From the NCBI GenBank assembly GCA_020746875.1, contig JAGTJL010000002.1, positions 1,674,001 through 1,738,000 on the forward strand: a DNA stretch of 64,000 nt, written 5' to 3'. The position numbers and the translations under genes were made by a program. Positions 1-13,100 of this stretch are shown here, one piece after another. This DNA is from Rhexocercosporidium sp. MPI-PUGE-AT-0058 (taxonomy: Eukaryota; Ascomycota; Leotiomycetes; Helotiales). The notes under the pieces were generated by a model. It saw nothing but the letters and a program-made list of their open reading frames with translations, did not search any database and had not been told where the DNA came from. Every line of letters begins with the position of its first letter. Within the stretch, counting starts at the first letter, position 1.

Positions 1-228
1 GATGTTTTGATTCGAGTCAGTTGAGCGCATATGTTCTCGCAAGAAACGTTTCTAAGCGGTGCAAGCATTTCAGACATCATGTTTAGTCAAGTCCAACTCA
101 TTCATCCACAACTCCCCTCACGGTACCAAGTAAAACATCAAATGGGAGAAGCCCATTTTTGGCATCCTCAGCAAATGAAAATCTCGATCTCATACAAGCT
201 CTGGACAAACTTCATGTTGGAGTTCCAT

Positions 229-633
229 CTATCCTCCCACGTCCAAGGCACCATGCAGATATGCTGTTCCAATGACCTCAAAAGCCGGACTCTCCTCAAA
301 TCCTGCTACCGCAGCTTTTACATCCTGCCCAATGCAGCGTAGAATTACCGGGAGGTTACATTGTTGGAGCATGACGACTTGGTCCCCCGGGGTTGCTGCT
401 ATCCGGTACCATTCATTGTACATGGCCATTGTCGGTCATAGCAAGACTCGCCGTTGGCTGCATCCTGCAAAATCTCTTGGAATTGCCGGTGATTTGTATC
501 CGGAGTGGTCGAACCCTTGTGCCATTTCCCTGCCTCTTTGGGAAGTGAGATGAATGTGAGAATGTGAATGTGAATGTGCCGTTATCCTACTCCATGCCTT
601 CGTATTGCCATTCTGTGTAGAGAACCGTTGCAC
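229..633 (-). pseudogene. Fragment resembling the C-terminal tail of a HET-type protein
   Basis: The minus strand has one frame open from about 633 to 229 except for a TGA at 436-438. The part after the stop has the pattern GDQVVML..CNLPVILR, then about 15 residues later FEVIGTAYLHGALDVGG. That resembles the tail common in fungal heterokaryon-incompatibility (HET) proteins, where a 'GD.V.LL.G...P.VLR' strand is followed by 'Y.LVGE.YVHGIMDGE'. No HET domain or start region is visible upstream, where the next gene remnant begins. I read it as a broken remnant. The family assignment rests only on this short pattern, and the segment could be the last exon of something else. Confidence 0.35.
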
Positions 634-648
634 AGGAACAAGACTAAT

Positions 649-3290
649 TTAGAGGAACTGCACTATACGCTTGCCAATCTTGGTACCAACTACAGGAGAT
701 GTATCTGCTGCGGTACTGCACAGCGCACCAAAAAGCGTTGCGCGATAGATCAATAAAGTCCGTAATCCGTCTTCAGCCTTCGTTTGGTGCAAGACAGCTT
801 CCACAGAGCCGGACTCCTGTTTCTGCAAACCAAAGCCTGGGGGCTCTGGCTGTGGATTACTGACAAAGCCTGGCGTTGCAAATGTCTCTTGCATCAGTTT
901 CCTGGCTTCCTTCCTGGCATTCTCTTGGTCAAAATGCTCAAGCCAGAGGTCGACCTAGGTGGGGTCAGTGGGGATTCCCTCTGATAGAACATAAATGCTA
1001 AGGGACTATAAAGCAGAATGTTAGACTCACTTCATGAAGTTGGAACCTCAGAGCCCCTCGTGCATATAATTGATCATCAAATTCTAGAGAGTAGAAGAAG
1101 TATGGTTCTTCAAGCCACTTGATGCAAGAATGGAGTGCCAGAGGGAGCACAATGAGGGCCGCCTCATCTTTCTCTGGACCTGGCCCTCCTCCCTCCCAAG
1201 TGCCTGACGGGGTCACGAACGTATTAACGAACGTGCTGATTATGCTGTCCATCCCAACTGCATCCTCCGGGAATTTGTACAAACTTGGCATCGTATGAAG
1301 AACATGCTCCTTGGGATTTTGAAGTTCGTTCTTATGATCCATAGCCCAACAACGAGGATAATCGGCTAGAGTATCGATATTCGGAACTCCTTTGGCTTCA
1401 ATCTCGACATTCCTATCACTGCTGTATCTCTGGCGCCTCGGACTGCCTTGGTGATTTACATGCCAATACATAGAACCGCCTTTTGAGACCACATACTTGT
1501 TGAGCGTGGCAAGAATGGCCATTTTATCAAGATTGGCCCAAACAGATAAGCAGTAGCAGAGAGTCTTGGTGGCCAAAAACATGTTGATTGCCGAGGAAGG
1601 GACTGCTCGCGGCCATCGACCAGGGCAAAGGAGTAGGAGTTGCAATACCCTGCACTGTTGACTTTCGCGTAGTGTCCTCGGCTCAAACCACATATACACA
1701 GCGGACAGTCCCTTTTCCGGTTCAGTCCATTGGTCGATCTCAAGGCTTGAATTGTAGAGTGTCTTTGACGTTACGTTATGTCTACAGTACGCAAAACATT
1801 GCCAACTTTAGCAGAGTATGGAAGCAGGCGCAGATGTGGACAAAGAGTAACTCACACCCTGTAAGATGATAGCCCGGGATGTATCTTGAATGCCGCGACG
1901 AGGCCAAGGGATGGATGGTCAATAAATGATAGCTGCATATTGTTACCTCTAGCAACTGGATACTTAGCTACCATCTCGATATCATCACAACCTGCAAGTG
2001 CCGCCAGAGTTACAATGGTCTCAGTGATGCCTACAGCAGGTGCTGCCTGTATGTCGGAAGGCAAATAGTCAGTATTACAGGAAACGAGCAGTCTCTCAGG
2101 TGCTATCTTTCGTTCCCATGTATCTTGCGTACGAAAATATGCTGGTCCATCGGGAAACAGCGCAAGAAGATTCGCCCAGCTGCCTGCATATTCTTTCTCT
2201 AGAAAGATTGGATCAGAGTTGTTGACACAGTAAAAGTGCAAGCCAAAATAAAGCGTTGGGATTACCTGAGAGGAATGGCCAGGTGAGCCTGCCATTCCCT
2301 CCAATCCCATCACCCGACTTCGTAGGTCTAACAGTACCCCATTGACGAGTTGGAAGCCGGAGGAACGGGACTTGAGTCACCGTCCTGACACGAAATTCTC
2401 GGCCATTGATACTAGATTTGGAAAAGGCTGCGTAGTCGCCAATTGCCCCCTTGATGCCTTTAATCTTCCCGGTCCAGCAACTAAGATGCCTTGGAATACG
2501 GTGAGTGCCGCTACAATAAATGCCAGGATGCCGATTGCAACAGTGAATCCGAAAGTCAAAGGGTCCCAGTTGTACTGGCTGCACTAGGTTAGATATAGAG
2601 ATATACACCAGAGACAAAGGAGGGCGAATCCGTTGCTTACTTTTGGGCATTGACGAGAGCCCGAAGGAGACACTCGGTAGAATTCTCTGGCCAAAGTCTC
2701 TCCATCTGATGTATGATGGCACTCCAACAAAACAGTAATAAGAGGTCTTGAGAATGGCCAGTTTAGTGGCTAGTTTTCAAAGAGCGGAAAGCAGACGCTC
2801 AGCTGAGAAAGAGAGGACGTTTTGGTTCCACGTGATGGTCTGAACAATAGTTACCGCAGCCTCACCGCGATGGAGAGCGCCAACAGGAAGGGAACAGACC
2901 ATTACAGCATCTTGTTCACACGGAATGATGCTTTCGGTCTCACTCGCCAGACATAGAGAAGTGGTGACAACCTCTTCACAGATCGAGTCCATCCCTCTGC
3001 GAAGTCCTAATATATCTTTCGGGTTGGATTGTGATAAAAGCGAGTAGCGTTTGCTCATCTTGGAAACTAGTCAGTGGTATCAGATATGTCATTGACACGA
3101 AACATCTGGATATCACGTATAAGAACCGAAGATATATAGGTAAGTGGTAGTTCCAAGGAATGCGTGCTACAAGCCTGTGAATTATTTTTAAATCAACAAA
3201 GAGGCGCTTACAGAGATCCCAACCAAATCCAATTCCATAGCAACCATTCCCGGGTATCTTAAACATATGCCCACCCCAAACGCCAGGATT
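649..3290 (-). pseudogene. Decayed multi-exon gene for a fungal membrane protein of unknown function
   Basis: A single protein can be followed on the minus strand through about six exons, but not in one frame. One predicted helix follows NQYNWDPLTFGF at about 2575-2480 (TVAIGILAFIVAALTVFQGI). It continues as GPGRLKA, then FSKSSINGREFRVRTVTQVPFLRLP in a shifted frame, then NGVLLDLRSRVMGLEGM back in the first frame. Visible lesions are an in-frame TAA at 2763-2765 (CAC TAA ACT, probably from CAA), one-base shifts near 2450, 2345 and 1590, and apparently one more near 2780. Introns still look functional: donor at 1030 with acceptor at 955, donor at 1858, and an intron just upstream of the helix. 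The WDP-x-FGF helix plus GPGR motif is a type I recall from uncharacterised fungal proteins. Sequencing indels are an alternative, but neighbouring genes are intact. Confidence 0.6.
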
Positions 3291-3302
3291 TCAAGCAAAA
3301 AA

Positions 3303-4806
3303 CTACTGAATATGAACCTCAACCGAGTCCATATCACCTAATTCTGTATCCTCGACTCTCTCCTCAGGGTCAAGTTTATCTCCATCAAAATGGAGAGTGA
3401 TCTCTTTCTCGTCTGGAACATCCTTCGCTGATCGGAACGCATCTATCATCTTCTGAATAGTGGTGACTGCCTTGACCTGGAGCTTATAGTCTGGGTATTC
3501 TCGAGACTTCATGATCAACCTTGTTCGTTGGACTGGTGCTGGTTCCACCACTGGCTCGTCTTCACTATTTTCCCGTTCTCCCCTTTGCTTGGCCTCGTGG
3601 CCCTTCTTCCAAGCATCGAAAGTGTCTTGCGTCCACGCCTCCAAGTGCACTTTCCCATCATCAGTATTATTCATCGACAATTTCCCTCCTCCATCAACGC
3701 AAGCACTACAGTCTGACCAGTCAAATAATTGGTTGCCTTTCCACGTAAGGAAGACAGTATCCTTCATCTCTGGGGTCATTTTCTGACCATCAAACAATTG
3801 CTTGTCACACCAGGCCCATCGAACTTCCCTCAGCTTTCCATACAACTTTCTCTTTACGGCCAGAGGTTTGGAACCTTGTATCTTGGACGTGATCAGTATA
3901 TCAACCACCGGATCCAAATTCTTCGTCGGAGCTCCCGTTTCAAATATATCGTCGCCGTCAAGATCGCTATGATCTTGCTTTGCAAAAGCCTGCTGCGCGG
4001 CGAGTTTCTGGGCAGCATGTTGTCTTGCTCGCTCCTTCGCTGCTGCAACCAGCTCGGGAAATTCTTCGTCTGAGAATTCAGCTTCCTCTTCGACGGGCTG
4101 AGGTTGAGCTTTTCTTGGAGCAATTGAAAAATCGTCGTCATCATCGCCCAAAGATATCGGCTGCGTAGTAACTTTCCTGACGGGCAACTTGGTGGATATC
4201 CTCTGAATCTCCTCCTCACTAGCACTTGCATCGTCACCATCACTATCGCTCAATGATACATATCCTTTCGCTAGATCGTTTTGTTTCGGAGATCCGGACC
4301 TGCGCGCGCTTAAGTCCTTGGAGTACCTCGCGGAAAGCGAGGTTGGCGTGGTTTGATTTTGATATCTTCCCCTGCCCTGAGAAGAATGCGCCGAGTCTCT
4401 ATAATCTAATTAAAACCTATGAAAGCAATTAAACACCAACAACTTACCTGTGACCTTCGCCTATTCCAACGTCGTGGTTCATGGCACCATCATCGGACGA
4501 GTACCCCTCTCTGTGCTCTGACACCCTCCTCCTCTTCTCCCCACTCGGACTTCCCTCCTTCACCTCCGCACTCATAGAAGATCTCTTCCTTTCAAGCTTA
4601 ACCAACTTTTTCTGCCGTCTGCGCTCTTCCTCTGCGCGCTGTTGATGGTATATATCCTTCGCGCGGCTGAAGAAGTCCACGGGCTCTGCACTTTCCGGAA
4701 CCTTTGTCGTGATCTTTTTGGCAAATAGCGATCTTTTGGCTTTGGGTTGAGGTGGAGGTGGAGCTGGCGCTTCCTCAGCGGAGATGTCACCAAAATCGTC
4801 GTCCAT
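3303..4806 (-). CDS. RAD60/ESC2/NIP45-type protein with two SUMO-like domains
   Basis: Two exons (4806-4448 and 4398-3303, 49-bp intron) give 484 residues. The N-terminal third is charged and low in complexity, with KRSLFAKK and KRRR basic patches. The motif VSLSDSDGDD at about residue 170 looks like a SUMO-interacting motif. A first SUMO-like domain runs from about residue 280 (DILITSKIQG...KLREVRWAWCDKQ...FLTWKGNQLFDW). The second fills the C-terminus (LQVKAVTTIQKMIDAF...ITLHFDGDKLDPEERVEDTELGDMDSVEVHIQ). It ends without a Gly-Gly, so it would not be conjugated. Proteins of this family act in SUMO-dependent genome stability and recombination control in the nucleus. The domain order fits Rad60/Esc2; which yeast name applies is not decided here. 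It is divergent from LSM6 across about 300 bp. Confidence 0.85.
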
Positions 4807-5113
4807 CTCTTCAGCAAGTTGTGTCGTTGAGAAGATTGTGAAGGAGGTTGTCGCGAAGTGAAGTGGGAGGAGGACGCGACGAGGCTCCGAGGACCGCGCT
4901 AGTGGTTTTCACAACTCAAGGTCAAGTGTACTGTAAGACATCTAGAGCTTCGAGTCACCGTCAAAAGTTCCCGAAGAACAAAATTTATTTGATGAAAGGA
5001 CGCTTAAATTTACCGCAAAGCACAGGCTCCTTTCCCTTACAACTCGAACCGATCCGTACAGCTCTTTGTCGCAAATTCGACCCCACCAGGCAACATCGAA
5101 TCCGCAGAACAAC
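4807..5113. promoter_or_regulatory. Divergent promoter between the RAD60-like gene and LSM6
   Basis: This 307-bp gap separates two start codons pointing away from each other, so it must hold both 5' leaders and promoters. I see no TATA box or other strong motif. Confidence 0.6.
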
Positions 5114-5468
5114 ATGGAGAATGGCACTGTAACCCAAGGCGAGGGCAAGGACCCTTCAGGATTCTTGAGCGAAATTATCGGTAGCTCGGTCACCGTCAAG
5201 CTGAACAGCGGAGTTGTCTACAAGGGCACGTTGGGACCCCTCTATTCTAGTATTATATGCTAATTTTGGTGGTATTAGGAGAGCTGCAAAGCATTGATGG
5301 ATACATGAACCTGGCCCTAGAGAAATGCGAGGAGCATGTTGATGGGGTGAAGAGGAGAAGCTATGGGGATGCTTTTGTCCGGGGGAACAATGGTTGGCAC
5401 TTCCTACTGGCAATGTGAGGGGTTCTTGCTAACGACATATACTAGTCATGTACATCTCTGCGGATTGA
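5114..5468 (+). CDS. LSM6: U6 snRNA-associated Sm-like protein LSm6
   Basis: Three exons (5114-5225, 5279-5392, 5446-5468) encode 82 residues. The Sm1 motif is FLSEIIGSSVTVKLNSGVVYKGELQSIDGYMN. The Sm2 motif is AFVRGNNVMYIS, carrying the RGxxVxYI core that contacts RNA. Size and sequence match yeast Lsm6, a ring subunit of Lsm1-7 (mRNA decay) and Lsm2-8 (U6 snRNA). The first intron, 5226-5278, must start with GC (AAGG|GCACGT) and ends TATTAG. With any GT in the region the reading frame does not continue into GELQSIDG. A ctaat branch-like site lies near 5260. The second intron is ordinary GT-AG. Only two residues follow the MYISA strand. Confidence 0.93.
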
Positions 5469-5664
5469 ATGATGATAATTGCCGGGTGGAGAGGCAAGCA
5501 TGCATGGAATGGGAGTTATGGGATCATCAAGACATCGGCAAGGCGTTGGGACAACGCTGAAAAGCTACGAGCAAATGAATCTTATCCACAAGGCGAGGGG
5601 GCAGGCGATTGATATTGAGCATAAGCTCTAGCTTTGTTTCTACAACAGAGTGCATCGAAGGTAC

Positions 5665-6692
5665 TCAAATTCTTGAGGTCCAAGCAAGAAACGTAATGCC
5701 ATGCAATGCCACTTCTCCCTTCTCATTCCTCTCTCCATGCTTCTCCAAAGCACCCAAAACCTCCTGGTGCAAGCCCTCCCTCTTCTCCTCCGTTAAATTC
5801 GCAATTTGAGACAGAGTGCTGAATCTAGCCCAAACATTCTCATCGCTCAGCCAAACTGTCCACTTGACAGATTCCTCTCCAAGTGGGAGAGAAAAAGACG
5901 GGAAATTGTGGGTGAAAGTATCCTTTAGTGTCTGTAATGGGGTGGTATCTTGCTGTTGCTCAAAGACTTCCTTCCATTGCATGTCTCTGAACCTCGCATG
6001 CCCATCCCCCAAGCTTGTGACAATATCTTTCATCTTCTGCTCCCATTTAGTAGTTGCAGTATGAGCTTTTGGTGCATTGTCTAAGAAGTCAGCATCTCCT
6101 ATCACTCATCAACAATTCAACTTACAATCCTCAATATTCCAAATCATGCCAAACGTAGCACCAGGTCTCAGGACCCGGTGAATCTCCTTCAACGAACTCT
6201 CCGTAGCAAACCTAGAGTTGTAAGAATAAGGACCTCGCCTCACAATCTCTTTCGGACAACATACCAATGAAAAGCCTAAGATTAATACCCCATCAGCATC
6301 TCCACTACATGAAATCAAAATGACAGAAAACTCACCTGCGCAGCAATAAGAGCGTCCCCCCAATCCTCCTCGACCGGCATGTTCCCCGCATCTCCATCTT
6401 CAATTCTCACCCTATTCCCCAGATCCTTTTTTACAAGAACCTCTCTCATCTCCGCATGGGGCTCAATACCAATAATCTCATACCGCTCTGGCCTCGCAGC
6501 TAATAGTTCAGTGAACTTGCCAGTTCCACATGCCAGATCAACAATTCTAGCATTTTGGACATTTGCAACACCGAGGTGGGTAAGCAGTTTGTCAACGGCC
6601 TCTGGTGGGTAGGAGGGCCGATTTAGATCATATGCGGCGGCATTCGAAAATCCAGTCGCTGCTCTGTTGTCTAGAGTAAAAGCGGTCGTCAT
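5665..6692 (-). CDS. Class I SAM-dependent methyltransferase
   Basis: Four exons (6692-6336, 6275-6265, 6211-6126, 6080-5665) give 289 residues. SAM-binding motif I is RIVDLACGTGKFTE at about residues 48-61, followed by an acidic end of beta-2 (IIGIEPH). A later motif is LRPGATFGMIWN, typical of the type-11 methyltransferase fold. The second exon is only 11 nt (GCTTTTCATTG). It supplies most of the AFHWF motif, a conserved block in this family (AQAFHWF), and both flanking introns have good GT/AG ends. The substrate cannot be told from sequence. Related fungal enzymes include trans-aconitate methyltransferase-like and Crg1-like proteins. Confidence 0.85.
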
Positions 6693-7101
6693 TGTAAAGA
6701 TCGGCTACTTTATTTATGTGGTGATGTGCTGATAAATTGGAATATGATAAGGGGGTTGATCCATTTGAAGTTGATATCGTGGGTACGTCATGCATCACTA
6801 CGTATTGCGAAGTCGGCAGGAACAGGGAAAGCACTTGCTCTATTGCCGAGCACATTGCCGAGTAACTGTTCACACAATATCTTAGCCTAACACTGTCACA
6901 TGGATAGGATGTCCTCGAGGAGGTTGAGGTAGGTAGAGCTGGAGATAAGTCAAGTCAGATGGGCATATCAACAGGATGACTATTATACATTAAGTTTAAA
7001 AGTACTTTGGTAACATGTGCATGCTTCAACTTTCGAGCATCAGGCTAAATCAAGCCACATATTTACGATATATGAGAGGATATCTCTGTATTAAACTCTA
7101 A
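6693..7101. other. Gap between methyltransferase 5' end and STT4 3' end
   Basis: Holds the methyltransferase promoter and the STT4 3' untranslated region. I see no gene or strong motif. Confidence 0.5.
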
Positions 7102-10100
7102 CTAATATGGAATGCCGTTGGTCATAAGTTGAAACTGATCGTAGACTATCGAAAATGGTTAGCAGACGCTCCATCGAATCAGTAAGTGGATACAAGACTT
7201 ACCTCCAGTAGAATAACTAGAATAACTCTTCTTGATCAAGCTCTTCATGAAATCAGCCGCCTCTCTCTCGCTTTTCTCCAACACAAAGCGATCCTTGAAA
7301 TTCTGAATGGTCTCTGGCTTGAAGCACGGTAGCCCAGAGTCCATCATCAGAAGGACAAGCTGTGACAACTTCTCTGCATATGGTCGGGATGCGAGGAAAG
7401 CTTTGACGGTGAGTTCCTCGAACCACTTGAATGCCTGGTGATCTGTACGTCCGCCCATGACGGCCATCATCTCCGAAGTGAGCTTGAAAGGAGCTCTCTC
7501 GAACTTGACACCACCGGGAGCAATATCGAAGCAGAAGCCGAAATCGATGTGAAGAATGTGTCCAGCGTCATCAATCATGATGTTGCCATTGTGACGATCC
7601 TTGAATTGAAGCAGAAAGGAGATAAGCGAGTAAGCAGCCATGCTCTTGACGAAATTGCTTCTTGCCTCCTGGAAGCGTAGCGAATCCTCGTTGCCATATT
7701 TTGAGATGAAGTAGTCATAAAGACCATTGACGGCTTCTCGTCCAACCATATCACGAGAGATGGAATTTGGCAGGACATCAATGACGCCACAACCTGGAGC
7801 AGTGGCAGTGACTCGGTATGGGAATACATAGACATCAAGACCAACATCATGGAAGATGCCTCTGAACGCCGCAATCATCTGAAGAGCCAAAACATCCTGT
7901 CGGCAGTCGTCCCCGACTTTGAAAATGGCGGATTGCCAGACTTCAATGGTGTTGTCAGTCGGAACCGATGCTGTCTCGTTGGTCTCTTCCAGCATGCCAT
8001 CGGTGCCTTCCATGCCGCCTTTATTCTTCTTGATGCGGAAAGTCGCCATAAAAGGAGCTTTAGCATGACTTTGGAGAGGTTTTCCGGATTTTCGATCGAT
8101 CCCAATCACGACACCATCAGGATTACTCGGCAAGTACACCCCGACCTCAAGCTTGATCTTCCGCAATTCCTCCTCGATCTTCTGCTTCTTCTCAGGCTTT
8201 GGTCGTTTGATGAAAGGTTTGAGTTTACCCGAGATGCTTGTAACCTCGTCGAAGAACCGGAACTCCCGCTCGTAAAAGGTCTTGTCAACACCCGAGAATC
8301 CGTCTATCATGCGAGTCATAACTTTGTCAAGTGTTGGCTTTACAGCATCGGGGATGGTAGAATCCTCGTCCTTATAGGCGTTTGCCTGCATGTTCCAGAT
8401 AATCTGGTGAGCGAAAAGTTGGGAGAATTTGGCCGTCTCGATGATATAACGCTCAACATAACCAAGAGCATCGTAGCGAAGAGCCTGCACGATCTGTGGT
8501 ACGTAGAAAAATGTCACGTCCACTGAGTGGCTCTCCAATGCTCTCATTGCATATTGCAGGACGAATGGGTGGTTCCGATAAGCAGGCAAAAAGTATGCAG
8601 CTGCGCTGATGGGGTTCACTGAAGACCAATACAAAAGATGCTACAAATGGTCAGCTTTTGCAATCATGAGTCGGAGTAAATTTACCTACCTTTAACTGGA
8701 AGGAGACGTCACTGGGCAGCGCCTCACCCAGTAGGATCTGCACAGCTTCGGGTTCCGCGACTGCTTTGTCTGGAAAATTGAGCAGAAGCCATCGAACTTC
8801 CTTGTGAAGTCTGGGTGAGGGGAATCTTGTTATCAGTTGAAGAGCCAGAGATGCATTTTCGGCCCATGCTGTCCTCACCAGACCAAGAAGAGTGGCCTGG
8901 AGGTGTCAACAATAAACTCCTAAAACATGAAGATGTGATCACCTACCTCTGTCGGACCTTTTGAAGGTGGTGCTGGAACGTGGACTTCTCGCGACTCATG
9001 AAGAGGATGCAGCCACACTGTCAGTCTAAGCAATTCGCTCTCGATCAATACTTGAAGCAGGCTCTCCTTGGACTGTAAGGATTTCATCAACGGTGTCGCT
9101 TTCTCGCCGATCACCTGAACACTCCGCAACGCCGCAGAGACATCCGCAAGTAAACGAGTCTCGGCCTTGAGTTGTAGTCTATTGCCTCCAAAAGACCAGC
9201 AAGGAGAAAAGGTAAACCAAGTCAAAGCCGCTGATAGAATACGGTCTTTCAACAAGCATCTTTCGCTGAATCCCAATGCAATGCTATGTCTCAATACCTT
9301 CAGTGCAAACAAGATGATCTGAAATCGAATTTCTCTAGCAAGAGGATGGCCGGTAGCATGCTTGAGACCATCGAGGGTGATGTCTAAGAGTCTCAAGAAT
9401 ACTTTCTCTGTGTGGGGGCTGCCCAGACGGGTGGCATTGAAATGACTCCCTAGGAACTGCAGCAGGCGCATGTGGGGTGCAAGTAGATTGTGAGCAATTT
9501 GTTGCTTCTTCAGCAACGCCGATCTGTCACTAGGTGCAAATTCTTCCTTTATGTAGAAGGGGTCGGGATGACTTTTGCTGTTAGTGAAGTCCGCATTGTA
9601 AGCTGTGGGATGAAACTTACAGAAACTTCGAATTGAAGATCCCCAGACCTTTGTGCACAGTCGCTTCCCACTGTTGAGCAACTTCCATGAGAATGCGCGG
9701 TTCCATGCGTGGGTTTTCATTAATCACACCGAGCCAGAGAGATATGCCCAGCTTGATAGATTGCTTCGTGAAGATGGCAAATGGAATACCAACCAGATGA
9801 TGCACAATTGCGCACTCATCTTTCTTGGTCCTGCAAAGCAATGCAGCAGCTCTTCTAAGGACGTCCCGCAGTTCTCCGACAGGTATGAACTTGTGCTGGA
9901 GCGTACGAGCCTCCAAATGCGCGAGCACGGTGCTCGCATCTTCGAAATCCTTGTCTGCTTTCGATGTCACTGATTCGCGCCTTGTGTCGAGATGCATGAA
10001 TTGCAGCCATTCAGCATCGTGATCGGGAAGTGCTTCTGCGTACCGATATTCTTGTCGGGTGGTATATTGGGCTATAAAGTCTGAGGCCGTGTTGATATTG

Positions 10101-13100
10101 CAGTCGCCATGACGATCTATTGCACCAAGACGTTGGTCCGAACCTGGAATGACTGCTCCCATCTCTGTCGCAAATGATCTGCCCAAGGAGACATGCCCAT
10201 AAGCTCCCTCGTCGTCATACTCGGATAGATAGGTTTGCAAAAGTCCTTTGACGTCCTGGGGCGCGATGTTGATTACTGTGCTTACCCAACCTCTGGCTTT
10301 CTTATACAAGCTATTCAACGTTCGTCGGCGCAGGTCGAAGTCGTCAGACAATTCAATTGTCACTTTGCCTTTGGTGGATGTGAAAGATGACTTCCACTCG
10401 TACTCATCTGTTTCGGCTTCCAGACAGCTAGTCCACATGAGAGATAGCAGCTCAAGTAAAGCGAACAATGAGGATTTATGGCAGAGAGCAGATGGGACAT
10501 CTCGAATAATCCGGTCCGCACAGGTCATTGCCGCTTGCTGAACTCGTTCGATGCGGTAACAACAGCCGCTGAATATTGATGCCAGTTGTTTCGCAACGTA
10601 AGGGGCTGAGAACGTTGGGTTATGGCCCGTCATGGTCTTTCTCAAATATGTATCCATCACAGCTGAGGTGACAGACTCCATGGTACTACTCATTTCTCCC
10701 TTGCGCATACTGGGTTCCAAGAAGTAGGTCAAAGCTTTAGTACAGTCTCCCGAATCGGCTCGCAGCGTCTCGACAAGATAAGCTGCCTGTAGAAAGATAA
10801 CTTTTCGATAGCTGAGCCCCTTGATATCTGATGCTTTCAGTGGCAGTAGAGCTGTAAGTCGCTTCTTCTGCGTCGCTTCATGATCGGAACTCATGCCACG
10901 TCGGAGAACGGTGTTCAACTCGATGTCACTTTCTACCTGCTCTCCCCTCTGCTCTGCAACAAGGGGCTGGGAGTGAATAGCTATGAGCCGCAATTCGTTG
11001 ATGTACTTCTTGCCACGCTCAGTGTTGGTACTGAAACCATGCACAACAATATTGAACCAAGCATCCCGGATAAGTGACAATATCTCCTCGCTTAGAGTCT
11101 CATCAGATGCCAAATCATTGCCTGACATCAACATAGCAAGTGGCTGGAGGAGCTGAGCAATTTCGCGAGCAGCAACTTCAACATCTGCCTCTCTGGAATT
11201 CTGGGCCTGATGAACATCACCAAGGCTAATGATAGACTCCAAAAGATGCTCCAGATAAATATCATAAAGTGGAGACTCCTTCTTCAAACTAGTTGATAGG
11301 TAATTCCTACCTCTCGTGACCTAGAGTTGTTAGGGTCCGAATTCTAACAAATGGAATCTTCAACTTACAGCATTGACTAAAGCCTCGATATTCTGCATAA
11401 CACCTTCGTGGCTGATCCTAGCATAGAGCTTGAGCATAGACCGGAACTCCAGCTGACCTCCATTCAACGCCAGTGCAGTTGTTTCAGTAATAATTTTGGC
11501 GTCGACTGATCTACTAACCTTGTCAATCTTCTGCAAAAGCATAGACTGCGCGAGAGCGGTGATCTTGGGGTCGTTGCAGCAGTCGGCTACACCACATATG
11601 GCTTGGACAACATTTCCATACACAGCCGACGTATCTTCATCACCACTGAGTACTAATGATATAGAACTACCCGTAGATTGCTTTCCGTTGTAGAAGGTCG
11701 AGTTCACGCTTCCATCAAGGCTCAGATCACCGTTGATTCCACCAGCAAGAGCCCTCTCATTGCTTGCTCCAGAGCTGAGAACATTTCCAAGAGTATAAAG
11801 GGTGGTAATTATAGCATCCTGTGATAGAATCTGGAGGACGTATGCCAGGCAAGATGAAGCGACAGCAATAGTCTGGCCTCGGGCACCACCCTGGACGATG
11901 AATCGAGGTAACAGCCGGCTTACGTTGGGAGCGAATCCAGGTGAAAGTTTGGAAATAAGCGCCATAGATCGTAGGACTACGCTGGCAAGTGTCTCGTCGG
12001 CCATTTGAACTGGGTCTCCAAGGGTATCCTCAAGCCAGGTCATCAAGGTGTCCGCGTCCGCAGCGTCTTCATTGATTAGGGCACAGTTGAGATAACTGGT
12101 CAAAGCACCGGCCTTGACCGAAAATGCCAGTCTTTGTTGCCAAGTCGACCCGAGTCGAAGGTAATCGGCTCCATCCTCCAGGAGGCTCATCTCATCAGCA
12201 GCAATGTCTGCCATTGTCTCAATGGTAGCAAAGTCCGGTTCACCAGTTCCGGGAGAGTCGGGCCGTGAGATTCCAATACCTGACATTAGTAGATCCAAGA
12301 TATCGCTTCCCCTAAGAACATCAATATCTGCTACTAACAGCGAAGTTCCTGCAACCAGCAACCACATGAAACTTCTCTGCAGGAGCATAGCTCCAAGAGG
12401 TCTTCCGATAGCAGCATAGTGCCGAGCATGCCGTTTCCATTCTTTGACATTACTGTGCTGGGAGTTCGAATTGCGAATGGTCGAAAATGCGGTCTCGACA
12501 GCTACCAAGAAACCCTCGGAAAGAACCCTCTGCACACGCTCTATCAGGGCGAGCCTCTCTGAGGGAGTCCAGAAATTCGCGTAAGTGGCAGCTGCATCGA
12601 GGAATCCTAATATTGACACAGTCAGGCCCGCAACATGAATCGCATCTTCCACGTCGGTGGGGTTGCCATGTTCCGTGCCTGTGACATGATGTGAAGATGC
12701 CGACTCTGCAGCGTCTAAGCAATGCCGGAGGTAATTCCATAACCTCTCAGCAACCGCATCCTGGAGAAACTCATGGTTTATGCCTAGGGAGAGAAGTGCC
12801 GTGGTGAGGTTGTAACTCAAAGCTTCGGTTGGCGAGGGTTCAATTTCCCGGAAGAAAGGGGACGGCACAAAAGCCTGCGTGTGGGCTTCGAGGATATAAG
12901 GAAAAAGCTGTTCCGCGAGTTTTTCTGCGCTTTGACGTGTCTCCAAGAGAGGTGCGGCTTTGCAAAGAGCTAGCAAGACTTCGAACTCTCTGATGTTCTA
13001 TTTCCAAATCAACCCTTATTCCATTCCAAAGCATTTCCTGTAAAGACTGTTCATACCATGGGTGACTGGGCCAACGATCCATGTCTTCCCTTTGCAGTCC

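Noticed and set aside
7849..8526. 225-codon open frame on the plus strand
   Set aside because: It lies wholly antisense to the kinase region of STT4, whose protein sequence is strongly conserved. It has no recognisable domain.
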